Part shown: piece after piece, positions 34,875 to 44,463 of the stretch | How the letters are laid out: each line of letters begins with the position of its first letter | How positions within the stretch are numbered: the first letter of the stretch is position 1 | Source: Mucilaginibacter galii | GTDB lineage: Bacteria > Bacteroidota > Bacteroidia > Sphingobacteriales > Sphingobacteriaceae | Assembly: GCF_014635825.1 (NCBI RefSeq) | Contig: NZ_BMDO01000003.1 | Span: 62,001 to 126,000 of the forward strand | Direction of reading: 5' to 3' | Length of the DNA stretch: 64,000 nt | The notes under the pieces: model-generated | Databases searched by the model: none | Seen by the model: only the letters and a program-made list of their open reading frames with translations | Told to the model about the DNA's origin: nothing | Translations under genes and position numbers: made by a program

Positions 34875-34877
34875 ACA

Positions 34878-34908
34878 CAAAAATAGTCAAAATGGTTGAT
34901 GTGTCAAC
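34878..34908 (-). promoter_or_regulatory. marR promoter with overlapping MarR operator
   Basis: On the minus strand TTG (34905-34907) is followed after 19 bases by TATTTTTG (34878-34885), a perfect Bacteroidota promoter. The palindrome GTTGATGTGTCAAC (34895-34908) overlaps the -33 element. If the last G of the -7 box is at -4, transcription starts at 34874, the first base of the GTG codon. Confidence 0.65.
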
Positions 34909-34996
34909 TAAATTTTGGAATTTTTTTGTTACATCATAAAATCCGTCAATTTTTAATTCCAATCCGTTATTTTTAGCCGTTAGCTAAAATATTCTA

Positions 34997-36637
34997 ATGA
35001 AGTATAATTCGTCAAAATTGCTGTTTTGCAGCATAGCCCTGTGTGCATCAAGCATAACTGTTTACGCGCAAAAACCTGTTGTAAATGCGCAGGTAAGCAA
35101 AGCCATGGAGCAGGCCAGTGCCGCCCAGCTTAAAAAAGATATTACTTACCTGGCCGATGATAAACTGAAAGGCCGCCAGCCGGGCACCGAAGGCTATCAA
35201 ATGGCGGCTGATTACGTAATTGAGCGTCTAAAAGCCTACAACGTGCAGCCGGCAGGAGAGAAGGGTGGTTGGCTGCAACAGGTGAAGCTGCGTAAAGCAT
35301 TTATTGCGCCTGGCGCGCAGGTAAGTTTAGCTAAAGGAACAGCTAACACCACACTTACTTACGGGCGCGATGTAACCATAACGCCCAGCCCGGTCAATGC
35401 CGGTGGTAGTGTAGATGCACCTTTGGTTTTTGCTGGTTACGGTATTACCAATGCCGGGCAAAAATATGACGACTATGCAGGTATAGATGTTAAAGGTAAA
35501 GCCGTATTGATAGTAAGGGGGGCGCCCGAGGCGTTTCCGTCTTCGGAGGCATCGCACAGTATGGATCAAATTACGCTGCAAAAAAATGCGGCTGCCCATG
35601 GGGCGGTGGCCGTTATACTGGCCACGGTTGATACCAGCCGCAGGTTTATTTCTAACATGAACCGCCCTTATTACAGCGTACTTGATGAGCAGGGAAAAGT
35701 GACCGTATCGGGTACCTATTCGGCACAAATTAAAATGCTGGGCACGTTTAATTACGGTATAGTATCAAAACTTATGCAGTCGGCCGGGAAAAACGTGGCC
35801 GATGTGGTAGCTGCGCTTAAGAGCGGTAAACCACAGTCGGTAGACTTAGGCTCTAAGCTTAAAGCTACGTTTGCCAGCACCTACCAGGATGTGAATAGCT
35901 TTAATGTGGTAGGCAAAGTAAGCGGCAGCGATGCTAAGTTGAAAAATGAATATGTAATTCATAGCGCCCACCTCGATCACCTGGGTATAGGCCGCCCGGT
36001 AGAAGGCGATTCACTTTACAATGGTGCGCATGATAATGCTTCGGGGGTGGCCAGTTTGCTGCAAATAGCCAATATATACTCGCAGGTTAAAGTTAAGCCT
36101 AAGCGTTCTATCCTGTTTGTGGCTGTAACCGGCGAAGAACTGGGTGAGTTGGGTTCGGGTTATTTTGCCGCTCATCCTACCGTGCCGGTTAAAAGCCTGG
36201 TGGCCGATGTAAATACTGATATGCCTACCATTATAGCACCCTTGCTGTCGGTAACGGCCTTAGGTGCCGAGCATTCATCCCTGTCAAAAGTGGTAGACCA
36301 GGCGGCTGCATCTATGGATCTAACCGTTGAACCCGACCCTGAGCCTAAAGAGAACCGCTTTGTGCGCAGCGATCAGTATAGCTTTGTAAAACAAGGCATA
36401 CCTGCCCTGCACATTAAATACGGCAGCCGTACGCCCGATGGTAAAAACAACCTGAACGAACTGGTAGGTAAATGGCGCGCCAAATATTACCACAAACCAC
36501 AGGATGATATAAACGGGATGTTTGATTTTGACGCGGGCGCCAAGTATGCCCGCCTTAATTTCCTGATCGGGTATTTGGTTGCCAACAACCCGGCACGCCC
36601 TGAGTGGAACAAAGGCGACATATTTGAAGTGAAATAA
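34997..36637 (+). CDS. M28 family zinc aminopeptidase with PA domain
   Basis: The 546-residue product has a signal peptide (about 1-24), a PA (protease-associated) lid domain within about 125-275 and an M28 catalytic domain. Zinc ligands are visible: HSAHLDHLG (H325), NGAHDNASG (D346), TGEELG (catalytic E380 and ligand E381), NTDMP (D408), with YHKPQDD providing the final His. The enzyme probably trims peptides in the periplasm or at the cell surface. It stands alone, followed by a strong terminator. Confidence 0.92.
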   Translation: MKYNSSKLLFCSIALCASSITVYAQKPVVNAQVSKAMEQASAAQLKKDITYLADDKLKGRQPGTEGYQMAADYVIERLKAYNVQPAGEKGGWLQQVKLRKAFIAPGAQVSLAKGTANTTLTYGRDVTITPSPVNAGGSVDAPLVFAGYGITNAGQKYDDYAGIDVKGKAVLIVRGAPEAFPSSEASHSMDQITLQKNAAAHGAVAVILATVDTSRRFISNMNRPYYSVLDEQGKVTVSGTYSAQIKMLGTFNYGIVSKLMQSAGKNVADVVAALKSGKPQSVDLGSKLKATFASTYQDVNSFNVVGKVSGSDAKLKNEYVIHSAHLDHLGIGRPVEGDSLYNGAHDNASGVASLLQIANIYSQVKVKPKRSILFVAVTGEELGELGSGYFAAHPTVPVKSLVADVNTDMPTIIAPLLSVTALGAEHSSLSKVVDQAAASMDLTVEPDPEPKENRFVRSDQYSFVKQGIPALHIKYGSRTPDGKNNLNELVGKWRAKYYHKPQDDINGMFDFDAGAKYARLNFLIGYLVANNPARPEWNKGDIFEVK

Positions 36638-36658
36638 GATAATCCTTTTCAAGGTTTC

Positions 36659-36696
36659 AAGCCACCCGCTTTACATCAACGGTAAACGGGTGGCTT
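36659..36696 (+). terminator. Intrinsic terminator of the M28 peptidase gene
   Basis: AAGCCACCCG (36659-36668) pairs with CGGGTGGCTT (36687-36696), and TTTAC/GTAAA extends the inner stem. A T-run follows. It lies 22 bases after the stop. Confidence 0.9.
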
Positions 36697-36876
36697 TTTA
36701 ATTTAGGGTACATAGTTATTATAAGGCGATTACTACTGGTAGTGGTAGGATATTCATCTCCACAAATAATGCTTTTATCTGCACGGTGTACTTACATTCA
36801 AATATTTATGTATTTTTAAAATGTCTTACGATGCCAATTTTTGCTTCATAAGCTTACCTAATTAACTATTGCTTGC

Positions 36877-39800
36877 GTGAGAAGGCTTATTTACGGCTTA
36901 TTATACTTTTTATTGCTAATAATATGCTGCACCGAAACACGTGCGCAAAGCAATAAGGGAACCGAGTTTTGGACCGCCTACATGCATCACGTTAACGGCA
37001 TTACCGGCAGTGCGCCCAGTGGCATGAACCTTTATATTGCATCGGATGCCAATACCACCGGTACGGTTGAAATTGCCGACGGATCCTTTTCCCCCATTAC
37101 ATTTACTATTGCTGCAAACGATGTACAGGTAATTCCTATTCCCACCAGCGCATTTATTAATACTGAAGGGTATTTTAGCAAGGGCATTCATATCAAGAGC
37201 GAAAGGCCTGTTGCGGTGTATGCGCACATTTATGCGCAAAGCGTATCCGGTGCTACATTGCTTTTGCCGGTTAACGCCATGGGTAAAGAGTATTACTCCT
37301 TAAACTATACCCAAATATCTAACAATAGCAATGCCCGTTCCTCTTTCTCTGTTATAGCCACCGAAGACAGTACCAAAGTTGAAATTACTCCCTCCGCCGC
37401 TTTGACAAGCGGTGCACCGGCCAATACCAAATTTACCATTACACTGCTCAAGAAAGGCGATCTGTATCAGGGCTTATCGTTTACCGACCTTACAGGAACA
37501 AAAATCAGGTCGATAAGTGCTGCAGATGGTAAGTGTAAAAAAATATCTGTGTTTTCGGGCAGTGGTAAAATTGGGATAGGCTGTAGCTCGCCGGCTAATT
37601 TATCATCCGATAACTTTTTTCAGCAGGTTTACCCTACAGCCTCATGGGGCAAGTATTACATTACAGCCCCGCTTGCCAACCGGCCTTATGATGTATACCG
37701 CATTGTCTTGAGCGATCCCTCAACAGTGGTCACGCTTAATGGTACAGCGGTAGCAGCTTCGTCTTTTACGGGCGGCTTGTATTATGAGTTCACCGGCACA
37801 CAGCCTAACGTAGTTTCGGCCGATAAGCCTATACAGGTGGTTCAGTATTCGGCCACTCAAAACCAAACGTTAGGTAGCACCTGTAGGCCTACCACCGGCG
37901 ACATTGGCGACCCGGAAATGATCTACGTGCCAGCCATTGAACAAAGTATAGACCATGTTACCCTATATTCAACCGGGCAGTTCCGTATTTTGGCCAACTA
38001 CATTAACGTCATTATTCCCACCAAGGCCATATCAACATTTGTGCTGGATGGTGTCCCCACCTCAAACGGTTTTACACCTATTCCGGGTAATACCGCCTAT
38101 TCTTATGCGCAGTTAACGGTAGGTGAGGGCAGGCATACCATTAGTGCCAGCGAGGGCTTTAACGCCATTGCTTATGGCTTTGGCAATGCCGAATCTTACG
38201 GTTATGCCGCCGGCACCAATCTGCGCAACTTAAACGAATCGCTGGTGTTGAGCCAGGGAAATAACACCACGCAGTTGAACGGCTGTAACAACGTACCTTA
38301 TACGCTAAAGCTGGTAGTGCCTTACCCGGTCACTAAAATTGAATGGGATCTGGGCGACGGAACAAAGAATACCGACAGTTCGCCCACGCCGGTTAGTGTT
38401 GAACCCCGCTCCGATGGTACCACATTATACCATTATCAATATATCCAGGCAAAATCTTATATACCGGGCTTTTATGTGGCAACGGCTACGGTAACCACCA
38501 ATTTGATCACCAATGACGATTGCGGATCTACCCGCGATATAAGTTTCAACTTTAATATTACCGATTTTCCGGTGGCCGATTTTGTGACCACGGGTGGCGT
38601 TTGCGAAGGCGCCGCCATACAGTTTACCGATAAATCGGACCCTAAACAAAGTTCGATAACGAACTGGGTATGGACCTTTGGCGATAAGTATAGTACAACG
38701 GCTAACCCCGACTCGTCCATCGCACAAAATCCAACACATACGTACTCGCGTCCGGGTAAGTATGAGGTAACGTTGTCAGTGATTAATCAAAATGGTTGCG
38801 CCTCGCAGGTGTTAAAGAAAAAAATCATCTACATCAATAGTATCCCGGTGGCGCATATTCAACCCTCGCTGCCCGATTGTGCCACGCAAAGCATTACTTT
38901 TTTGGATAAATCTACCACTATAGATGGAACTGTGAACAAGTGGCTTTGGGATTTTGGGGATGCTAATGCCGATGCTGCCGATAACACCTCTACGCTTAAA
39001 GACCCGGTTCACGTTTACTCACAGCCAGGAACCTACAAAGTTAAATTGCAGGTAACCACCGATTCGAGCTGCGTAAGCGCTACCGACTCCATTGAGGTGA
39101 AGGTAGGGTACCTGCCTAAGGCCGATTTTACTTTGCCGGATGTTTGCCTGGATAATGCTACTGCAACCTTTGTTAATAAAAGCAATGTACCCGATAATAC
39201 ACCGCTTACTTATAAATGGGATTTCGGCGACCCACTTTCAACGGCAGTTAATAATACCTCTTACGATAAGGACGGCCGCCATACCTATCATGAAACGCGC
39301 GATGCCAATAACCCTTACATTGTAAAGCTTACCGTGACCACGGCTAACGGCTGTTTTAAAGATACTACGATGAATTTGGTGGTTAATGGCTCAAATCCAA
39401 AACCTGAATTTACACCGGATGCCGCCAATACCTATTGCAGTAAAGACAGTGTGATATTTGTGGATGGTTCGGTGCCTGATTTTGGGGTAATTACCCGCTT
39501 GCGTTGGTATTACGACATGGTGAACAAGCCCAACGAGTATGAGGAGTTTTTATATAGGGATGGTACCATTCATGCTGATAAGAAATATAAGCATTTTTAT
39601 GGCATATCGCACGACCTTACTTCGCGTACTTTTAAAGTAAGATTAGAAGTGTCATCGGGTGAGGGATGCGAATATTACGTTGAACATGATGTAACCGTAT
39701 TTCCGAATCCTTTGGCAACACTTGGAAATATACCTGCCGAGATATGCCAGGAGAAGAGCGCCGTACAAATAACTGAGAATACCAATGGCTTTGTGGGTGC

Positions 39801-40461
39801 CCCCGGTGTGTTTACCGGTGATGGTATTACATCAGGCGGTTTGTTTGACCCTAAAAAGGCCGGACCGGGCCTGCATACCATTAAGTATGTATTCAAGGCA
39901 GATGTAAGCCAGTGCCCCGATGAACAGAGCTTTAATATTTTCGTGAACCCTACACCTGTAGTTACCGGCAAGCGCGATATTACCATTAATGCAGGCGGCA
40001 GCGTAATGCTTGAACCGTTGGCCCTATCACTCAATGGAACCAACCTCACCTACACCTGGTCGCCGGCGTTGGGGCTTGATCGTGCCAATGTGCGTAACCC
40101 CGTTGCTACGCCTGCAAAGGACGTACAGTACACGCTCAAAGTAACGTCAGACAACCAGTGCGATGCCTATGCGCTGTTTAATATCACTGTATTGCAGCAG
40201 CCCATAACTTATAATACCTTTACCCCAAATGGCGACGGCCGCAATGATAAGTGGGAGATCCCTAATATGCAGGATCATCCTAAAGGGGTGGTGGAGGTAT
40301 TTACCCGCAACGGGCAAAGAGTTTTTTACGCAATAGGTTACCCCGTGCCCTGGGATGGCCGGTATAACGGTGCCGATTTGCCGGCGGGTACTTATTACTA
40401 CATTATTGATCTTAAAGACGGTAAAAAGCCGCTTTCGGGACCCTTAACCATTATCAGATAA
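36877..40461 (+). CDS. Secreted IgGFc-like/PKD multidomain protein with type IX secretion C-terminal domain
   Basis: The 1194-residue product starts at GTG 36877 with a signal peptide (MRRLIYGLLYFLLLIICCTETRAQ). An IgGFc-binding-like N-terminal domain follows (about 28-445, from GTEFWTAYMHHV), then about five PKD-type beta domains (about 455-940; WDLGDG, WVWTFGDK, WLWDFGDA, YKWDFGDP are the WDFGDG-type motifs). The gliding-motility-associated C-terminal domain (type B) lies at about 1115-1194 with TFTPNGDGRNDKWEIPN, WDGRYNG and LPAGTYYYIIDL. It is exported by the type IX system to the surface as a probable adhesin or glycan-binding protein. The adjacent PorP/SprF gene, 7 bases on, is the standard partner. 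Confidence 0.93.
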   Translation: MRRLIYGLLYFLLLIICCTETRAQSNKGTEFWTAYMHHVNGITGSAPSGMNLYIASDANTTGTVEIADGSFSPITFTIAANDVQVIPIPTSAFINTEGYFSKGIHIKSERPVAVYAHIYAQSVSGATLLLPVNAMGKEYYSLNYTQISNNSNARSSFSVIATEDSTKVEITPSAALTSGAPANTKFTITLLKKGDLYQGLSFTDLTGTKIRSISAADGKCKKISVFSGSGKIGIGCSSPANLSSDNFFQQVYPTASWGKYYITAPLANRPYDVYRIVLSDPSTVVTLNGTAVAASSFTGGLYYEFTGTQPNVVSADKPIQVVQYSATQNQTLGSTCRPTTGDIGDPEMIYVPAIEQSIDHVTLYSTGQFRILANYINVIIPTKAISTFVLDGVPTSNGFTPIPGNTAYSYAQLTVGEGRHTISASEGFNAIAYGFGNAESYGYAAGTNLRNLNESLVLSQGNNTTQLNGCNNVPYTLKLVVPYPVTKIEWDLGDGTKNTDSSPTPVSVEPRSDGTTLYHYQYIQAKSYIPGFYVATATVTTNLITNDDCGSTRDISFNFNITDFPVADFVTTGGVCEGAAIQFTDKSDPKQSSITNWVWTFGDKYSTTANPDSSIAQNPTHTYSRPGKYEVTLSVINQNGCASQVLKKKIIYINSIPVAHIQPSLPDCATQSITFLDKSTTIDGTVNKWLWDFGDANADAADNTSTLKDPVHVYSQPGTYKVKLQVTTDSSCVSATDSIEVKVGYLPKADFTLPDVCLDNATATFVNKSNVPDNTPLTYKWDFGDPLSTAVNNTSYDKDGRHTYHETRDANNPYIVKLTVTTANGCFKDTTMNLVVNGSNPKPEFTPDAANTYCSKDSVIFVDGSVPDFGVITRLRWYYDMVNKPNEYEEFLYRDGTIHADKKYKHFYGISHDLTSRTFKVRLEVSSGEGCEYYVEHDVTVFPNPLATLGNIPAEICQEKSAVQITENTNGFVGAPGVFTGDGITSGGLFDPKKAGPGLHTIKYVFKADVSQCPDEQSFNIFVNPTPVVTGKRDITINAGGSVMLEPLALSLNGTNLTYTWSPALGLDRANVRNPVATPAKDVQYTLKVTSDNQCDAYALFNITVLQQPITYNTFTPNGDGRNDKWEIPNMQDHPKGVVEVFTRNGQRVFYAIGYPVPWDGRYNGADLPAGTYYYIIDLKDGKKPLSGPLTIIR

Positions 40462-40468
40462 TTATTTA

Positions 40469-41482
40469 ATGAAAAGGTTTATACTCGCGCTGTTTACTGT
40501 TATGATATGCTGCTGTAAGCTTATGGCGCAACAGCGCCCGCAGTATACACAGTATGTATTCAATAACTATTTACTCAACCCGGCTGTATCGGGCATTGAA
40601 AATTACACTGATTTTAAAGCTGGTTTCCGTAGCCAGTGGACAGGCTTGGAAGGAGCACCGGTAACCAGTTATTTGTCTATAAATGCACCCATCGGTCAAA
40701 ACTTTTTATACGGCGATGCCACCAGTATGGCCGGCGAAACGCAAAACCCTATGGGCCGTTTAGCCACCCGCGATTACATGGCCGCCGAGCCGCACCACGG
40801 TATAGGAGGGATGGTGATCAGCGACCGCACAGGCCCCATTACGCAAACCAGCCTGGCGGCTACCTACGCTTACCATTTAGGATTAACCAGCAAACTAAAT
40901 CTATCGGTAGGGGTAATGGCCGGTATTAACCGCATTAGCCTCGACCTGAACGAAGTAAGGCTGCAAAACCCCGACGATGCCGCCATTTATAACGGTAACA
41001 ACAGCCAGTCGAAACCTGATTTAGGTGTGGGTGTGTGGGCTTATTCGGGCAATTACTATGTAGGAGCATCGGTGCAGCAACTGGTTAAGCAAACTATAAC
41101 GTTTGGTGATAGATCGGTATATAACCAGGGTAAAACTGTACCGCATTATTTTTTTACCGCCGGCTTTAAGGTGTTTTTGGATGATGATATTACCCTGCTG
41201 CCATCGGTGTTGTTTAAACTAATTGACCCGGCACCGGCCACTTATGATATCAACTTGAAACTGGCCTTTAGCAACAAGCTTTGGGTAGGAGGTGCCTACC
41301 GGCATAACGATTCAAAATCGGCCATGGCCGGTATATTTATTAACTCCGCTATTAATGTAGGTTACTCTTACGATTTTACCAGTTCTAACCTGCGCACGGT
41401 GAGCAATGGCTCACACGAAATTGTATTGGGTATACTGCTGAACAACCGCTACAAGGTAAGCAGCCCGCAACGCACCTGGTAG
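40469..41482 (+). CDS. PorP/SprF family type IX secretion system membrane protein
   Basis: The 337-residue outer-membrane protein has a signal peptide (about 1-20) and the characteristic QRPQYTQYVFNNYLLNPAVSGIENYTDFKAGFRSQW opening in segments. A barrel pattern follows (HHGIGGMVISDRTGPI, PDLGVGVWAYSGNYYVGASVQQL). PorP/SprF proteins pair with a specific C-terminal-domain cargo and help its export or attachment. It starts 7 bases after the 36877-40461 cargo gene, so the two form a cargo-partner operon. Confidence 0.93.
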   Translation: MKRFILALFTVMICCCKLMAQQRPQYTQYVFNNYLLNPAVSGIENYTDFKAGFRSQWTGLEGAPVTSYLSINAPIGQNFLYGDATSMAGETQNPMGRLATRDYMAAEPHHGIGGMVISDRTGPITQTSLAATYAYHLGLTSKLNLSVGVMAGINRISLDLNEVRLQNPDDAAIYNGNNSQSKPDLGVGVWAYSGNYYVGASVQQLVKQTITFGDRSVYNQGKTVPHYFFTAGFKVFLDDDITLLPSVLFKLIDPAPATYDINLKLAFSNKLWVGGAYRHNDSKSAMAGIFINSAINVGYSYDFTSSNLRTVSNGSHEIVLGILLNNRYKVSSPQRTW

Positions 41483-41497
41483 GGATTTGATAATTAA

Positions 41498-41581
41498 TGT
41501 CATTGAGGAGCGATAGCGACGTGGCAATCTCTGTGCGCTTGGTTACCAGGCGTCGGAGATTGCCACGCTATGCTTGCAATG
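41498..41581. repeat. Palindromic repeat family B, full copy 2
   Basis: Left arm TGTCATTGAGGAGCGATAGC then GACGTGGCAATCTCT; right arm GGAGATTGCCACGCTATG then CTTGCAATGC. It lies between the convergent PorP/SprF and GH3 genes. Confidence 0.85.
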
Positions 41582-41632
41582 CATTTATTTAGCCATAATA
41601 GCGTTCCTAGCAAATGACGTGTAAGATTTTTT

Positions 41633-44266
41633 TTAACCTTTTATAGCTACTACCCTCTCTACCGTTTTATGGCTGGCGCGTGTTTGGGTATCTGGCTGTG
41701 AGCCGCCTACGCTTATGCGCAGTTTGCCCGGAGCCTTTATTATGTTTCCACGATCGTCAACCACGGCCAGTTCTTTAGGTGTAAGGTTGAAGGTAACCAT
41801 ACGGCTTTCTCCCTTTTTAAGGTAGATGCGCTTAAAGCCTTTGAGCGATCTTATGGGTGCAGTATAACCCAGACCGAGGTGGGTTAAATACAGCTGCACT
41901 ACTTCGTCGCCTGCCATTTTACCAGTGTTAGTCACCTTCACACTCACCGGGATGGTTTTGCCGGTACGTGAAACTACAGGCACGTTTAAGCCATCGTATT
42001 TAAAGGTGCTGTAGCTTAAACCATAGCCAAAACCATATAACGGTGCTCCTTTAAAGTAGCGGTAGGTACGATTTTCCATAGAGTAGCTGTTAAAATCGGG
42101 CAGGTCTTTATCGCTTTTGTAAAAGGTTACAGGCAAGCGGCCGGCCGGGTTATAATCTCCAAACAATACATCGGCAATGGCCGTACCGGCCGATTGACCG
42201 CCGTACCAGGCGTTGATGATAGCAGGCGTATGTTCGGCTTCCCAAGGGATAGCGATAGCGCTGCCGGTCATCATTACAAATACTACCGGTTTGCCGGTGT
42301 TTTGCAAAGCCTTGAGCAGGTCGGTTTGTACTTTAGGTAAATCAATAGAAGTGCGGTCGCCGCCGTTGAAACCGGGTAGGTTCACACGCATTTCTTCACC
42401 TTCTAACTGCGGCGATATACCGCCCACAAAAACTACGGCATCTGCATTTTTAACGCTTTGAACAATGGCGTTCAAATCAGATTTAATAGCCACGCCCGAT
42501 TTAAACGCAAACGTAGCCCTACCTTCGGTTTGGCGGTATTCTAATGCAATGCCGTAGGTTTTGCCCTTGCTTGCCTTTAAGGTATAAGTTTTGGGGCCAA
42601 AGCCATCAGGCTCGCCGCTTAGCGTGCGCTCTTCTCCATCGATAATGAGGCGATATGGCTTGTTACCGGTTAATTCAAATGTAATATCATCATTGCTCCC
42701 AGCAGTAAAATTGGTGGTCCACCGTGCCGAAAAGTTCTTTTGGCTAACCTGGCCTACCACGAAGGTGCCATCGCGCCAAATGTAGTTAATGGCGGTTTCC
42801 ATGCGGGTAACGTCGGGTTTGCCGCTTAAGGTGCTGTTTTGCCAGTACTCGGCTTTAAAGCCTTTTTGCCCATCAATGCTACCCATTTCGCCCATGTCAA
42901 CATTACGGGTATAGCTCGAACTGGTGTAGTTAATGGCCTGGTCATAGTATACGTCTGCACTATTGCCCAATTTAGCCTTAATGGCTTTATATGGCGTGCT
43001 TATTTCTGATGGCATACCATTGTAATTACCCAAAACGCTGATAGGATTATCGGCATTGGGACCAATCACGGCAACTCTTTTTAGCGTTTTGCTCAGCGGG
43101 AGCGTATTATTTTGGTTTTTTAACAACACGACAGACTGGCGCGCCATCTTCAACGCATGAGCCTTGTGCTCCGGCGTTTCGAGCATGTTAGCACCTATGT
43201 GTGCATACTTGTCTTTTCCCGGAGGATCGAACATGCCTAAACGGAAACGGATAGTGAACAAGCGCTTCAGCGATACATCAATTTGTTGCTCGGTAATTTT
43301 ACCGTGTTCTACTGCTTTAGTTAGTGAAAGAAAGGTAACGTTGCCGCACTCTACATCGGTGCCATGCAAAACGGCATCAGCCGCCGCTGCTTCAGCATCA
43401 GCATGGGTTTTATGTTTTTGATAAAAATCGTCAATACCGCCACAATCTGATGTTAAATAGCCGGTAAAGTTCCACTGCTTGCGCAATATGTCGTTCAGCA
43501 AAATACCGCTGCCACAGCATGGCTCGCCTCTGAAAGCATTGTAAGCGCACATTACGCCGGCCACTTTGCTTTCAACAATAAGGTCATGAAAGGCAGGGAG
43601 GTATGTTTCCCAAAGGTCGTGGTTGCTCACATCGGTATTAAATTCGTGGCGGGTAGGCTCCGGGCCGCTGTGTATGGCATAGTGCTTTGCACAGGCGGCA
43701 GCTTTCAAATAAACCGGGTCATTACCCTGCAGGCCGGTAACAAATGATTTGCCCAGCGAGGCGGTAAGGTAAGGGTCTTCGCCGTAAGTTTCTTGTCCAC
43801 GGCCCCAGCGTGGGTCGCGAAATATGTTAATGTTAGGGGTCCAATAGGTGAGGCCTAAGTAAATGCCGCGGTGATTTTGCTTAATGCTTTCGTTATACAC
43901 GGCACGGCCCTCATCGGCAGAATATTCGGCCATTTGATGTAAGGCATTCACATCAAAGGTAGCAGCCATGCCTATGGCCTGTGGAAACACCGTCACTTTG
44001 AAAGGGGTACGGGCAACGCCATGCAGGGTTTCGTTCCACCAGTTATAGGCCGGTATGCCCAATCTTTCTACAGCCGGGGCCGCGTTTAACATTTGGCCAA
44101 CCTTTTCTTGTAAAGTAAGGCGCGACACCAGATCGTTAACGCGCTGCTCAATGGTTAACGCCGGGTTTTGAAAGTTATACTGGTAACTTTCTGCCGGCTT
44201 AATTACATAAGCAGATACGGCAACAATTACTGCGCTGCAAAAAAACAGCTGTAGAAATCTTTTCAT
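41633..44266 (-). CDS. Glycoside hydrolase family 3 with inserted PA14 domain (beta-glucosidase or beta-xylosidase)
   Basis: The 877-residue product has a signal peptide, then the GH3 TIM barrel with YNWWNETLHGVAR, GRGQETYGEDPYL, KHYAIHSG (194-201) and LTSDCGGIDDFY, where D274 is the nucleophile. The C-terminal alpha/beta domain has GEEMRVNLPGFNGGDRT; the acid/base is probably E624 or E625. A PA14-like domain (about 465-600) is inserted within it, and a fibronectin-III-like end follows. The WNETLHGVAR pattern is typical of periplasmic xylosidase/glucosidase types in Bacteroidota. It stands alone rather than in a polysaccharide utilisation locus. Confidence 0.92.
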   Translation of the reverse strand: MKRFLQLFFCSAVIVAVSAYVIKPAESYQYNFQNPALTIEQRVNDLVSRLTLQEKVGQMLNAAPAVERLGIPAYNWWNETLHGVARTPFKVTVFPQAIGMAATFDVNALHQMAEYSADEGRAVYNESIKQNHRGIYLGLTYWTPNINIFRDPRWGRGQETYGEDPYLTASLGKSFVTGLQGNDPVYLKAAACAKHYAIHSGPEPTRHEFNTDVSNHDLWETYLPAFHDLIVESKVAGVMCAYNAFRGEPCCGSGILLNDILRKQWNFTGYLTSDCGGIDDFYQKHKTHADAEAAAADAVLHGTDVECGNVTFLSLTKAVEHGKITEQQIDVSLKRLFTIRFRLGMFDPPGKDKYAHIGANMLETPEHKAHALKMARQSVVLLKNQNNTLPLSKTLKRVAVIGPNADNPISVLGNYNGMPSEISTPYKAIKAKLGNSADVYYDQAINYTSSSYTRNVDMGEMGSIDGQKGFKAEYWQNSTLSGKPDVTRMETAINYIWRDGTFVVGQVSQKNFSARWTTNFTAGSNDDITFELTGNKPYRLIIDGEERTLSGEPDGFGPKTYTLKASKGKTYGIALEYRQTEGRATFAFKSGVAIKSDLNAIVQSVKNADAVVFVGGISPQLEGEEMRVNLPGFNGGDRTSIDLPKVQTDLLKALQNTGKPVVFVMMTGSAIAIPWEAEHTPAIINAWYGGQSAGTAIADVLFGDYNPAGRLPVTFYKSDKDLPDFNSYSMENRTYRYFKGAPLYGFGYGLSYSTFKYDGLNVPVVSRTGKTIPVSVKVTNTGKMAGDEVVQLYLTHLGLGYTAPIRSLKGFKRIYLKKGESRMVTFNLTPKELAVVDDRGNIIKAPGKLRISVGGSQPDTQTRASHKTVERVVAIKG

Positions 44267-44463
44267 TCAGGTTAGTTTTTAGGTTATACATAGCAGGTTG
44301 GTAACTATGCAGGTGGCGGTAAATTTATGCAATCGATTGTGTAATTTAAATAAGCAGGTGAAATAAATTTTCTGAAAGATTTTTGTTAGTTTTAACTTGA
44401 ACATTATACTCAATTTTCCCGTATTCAGAGTAGTTGCGTAGTATACAAGCCGGAAGATAATAT

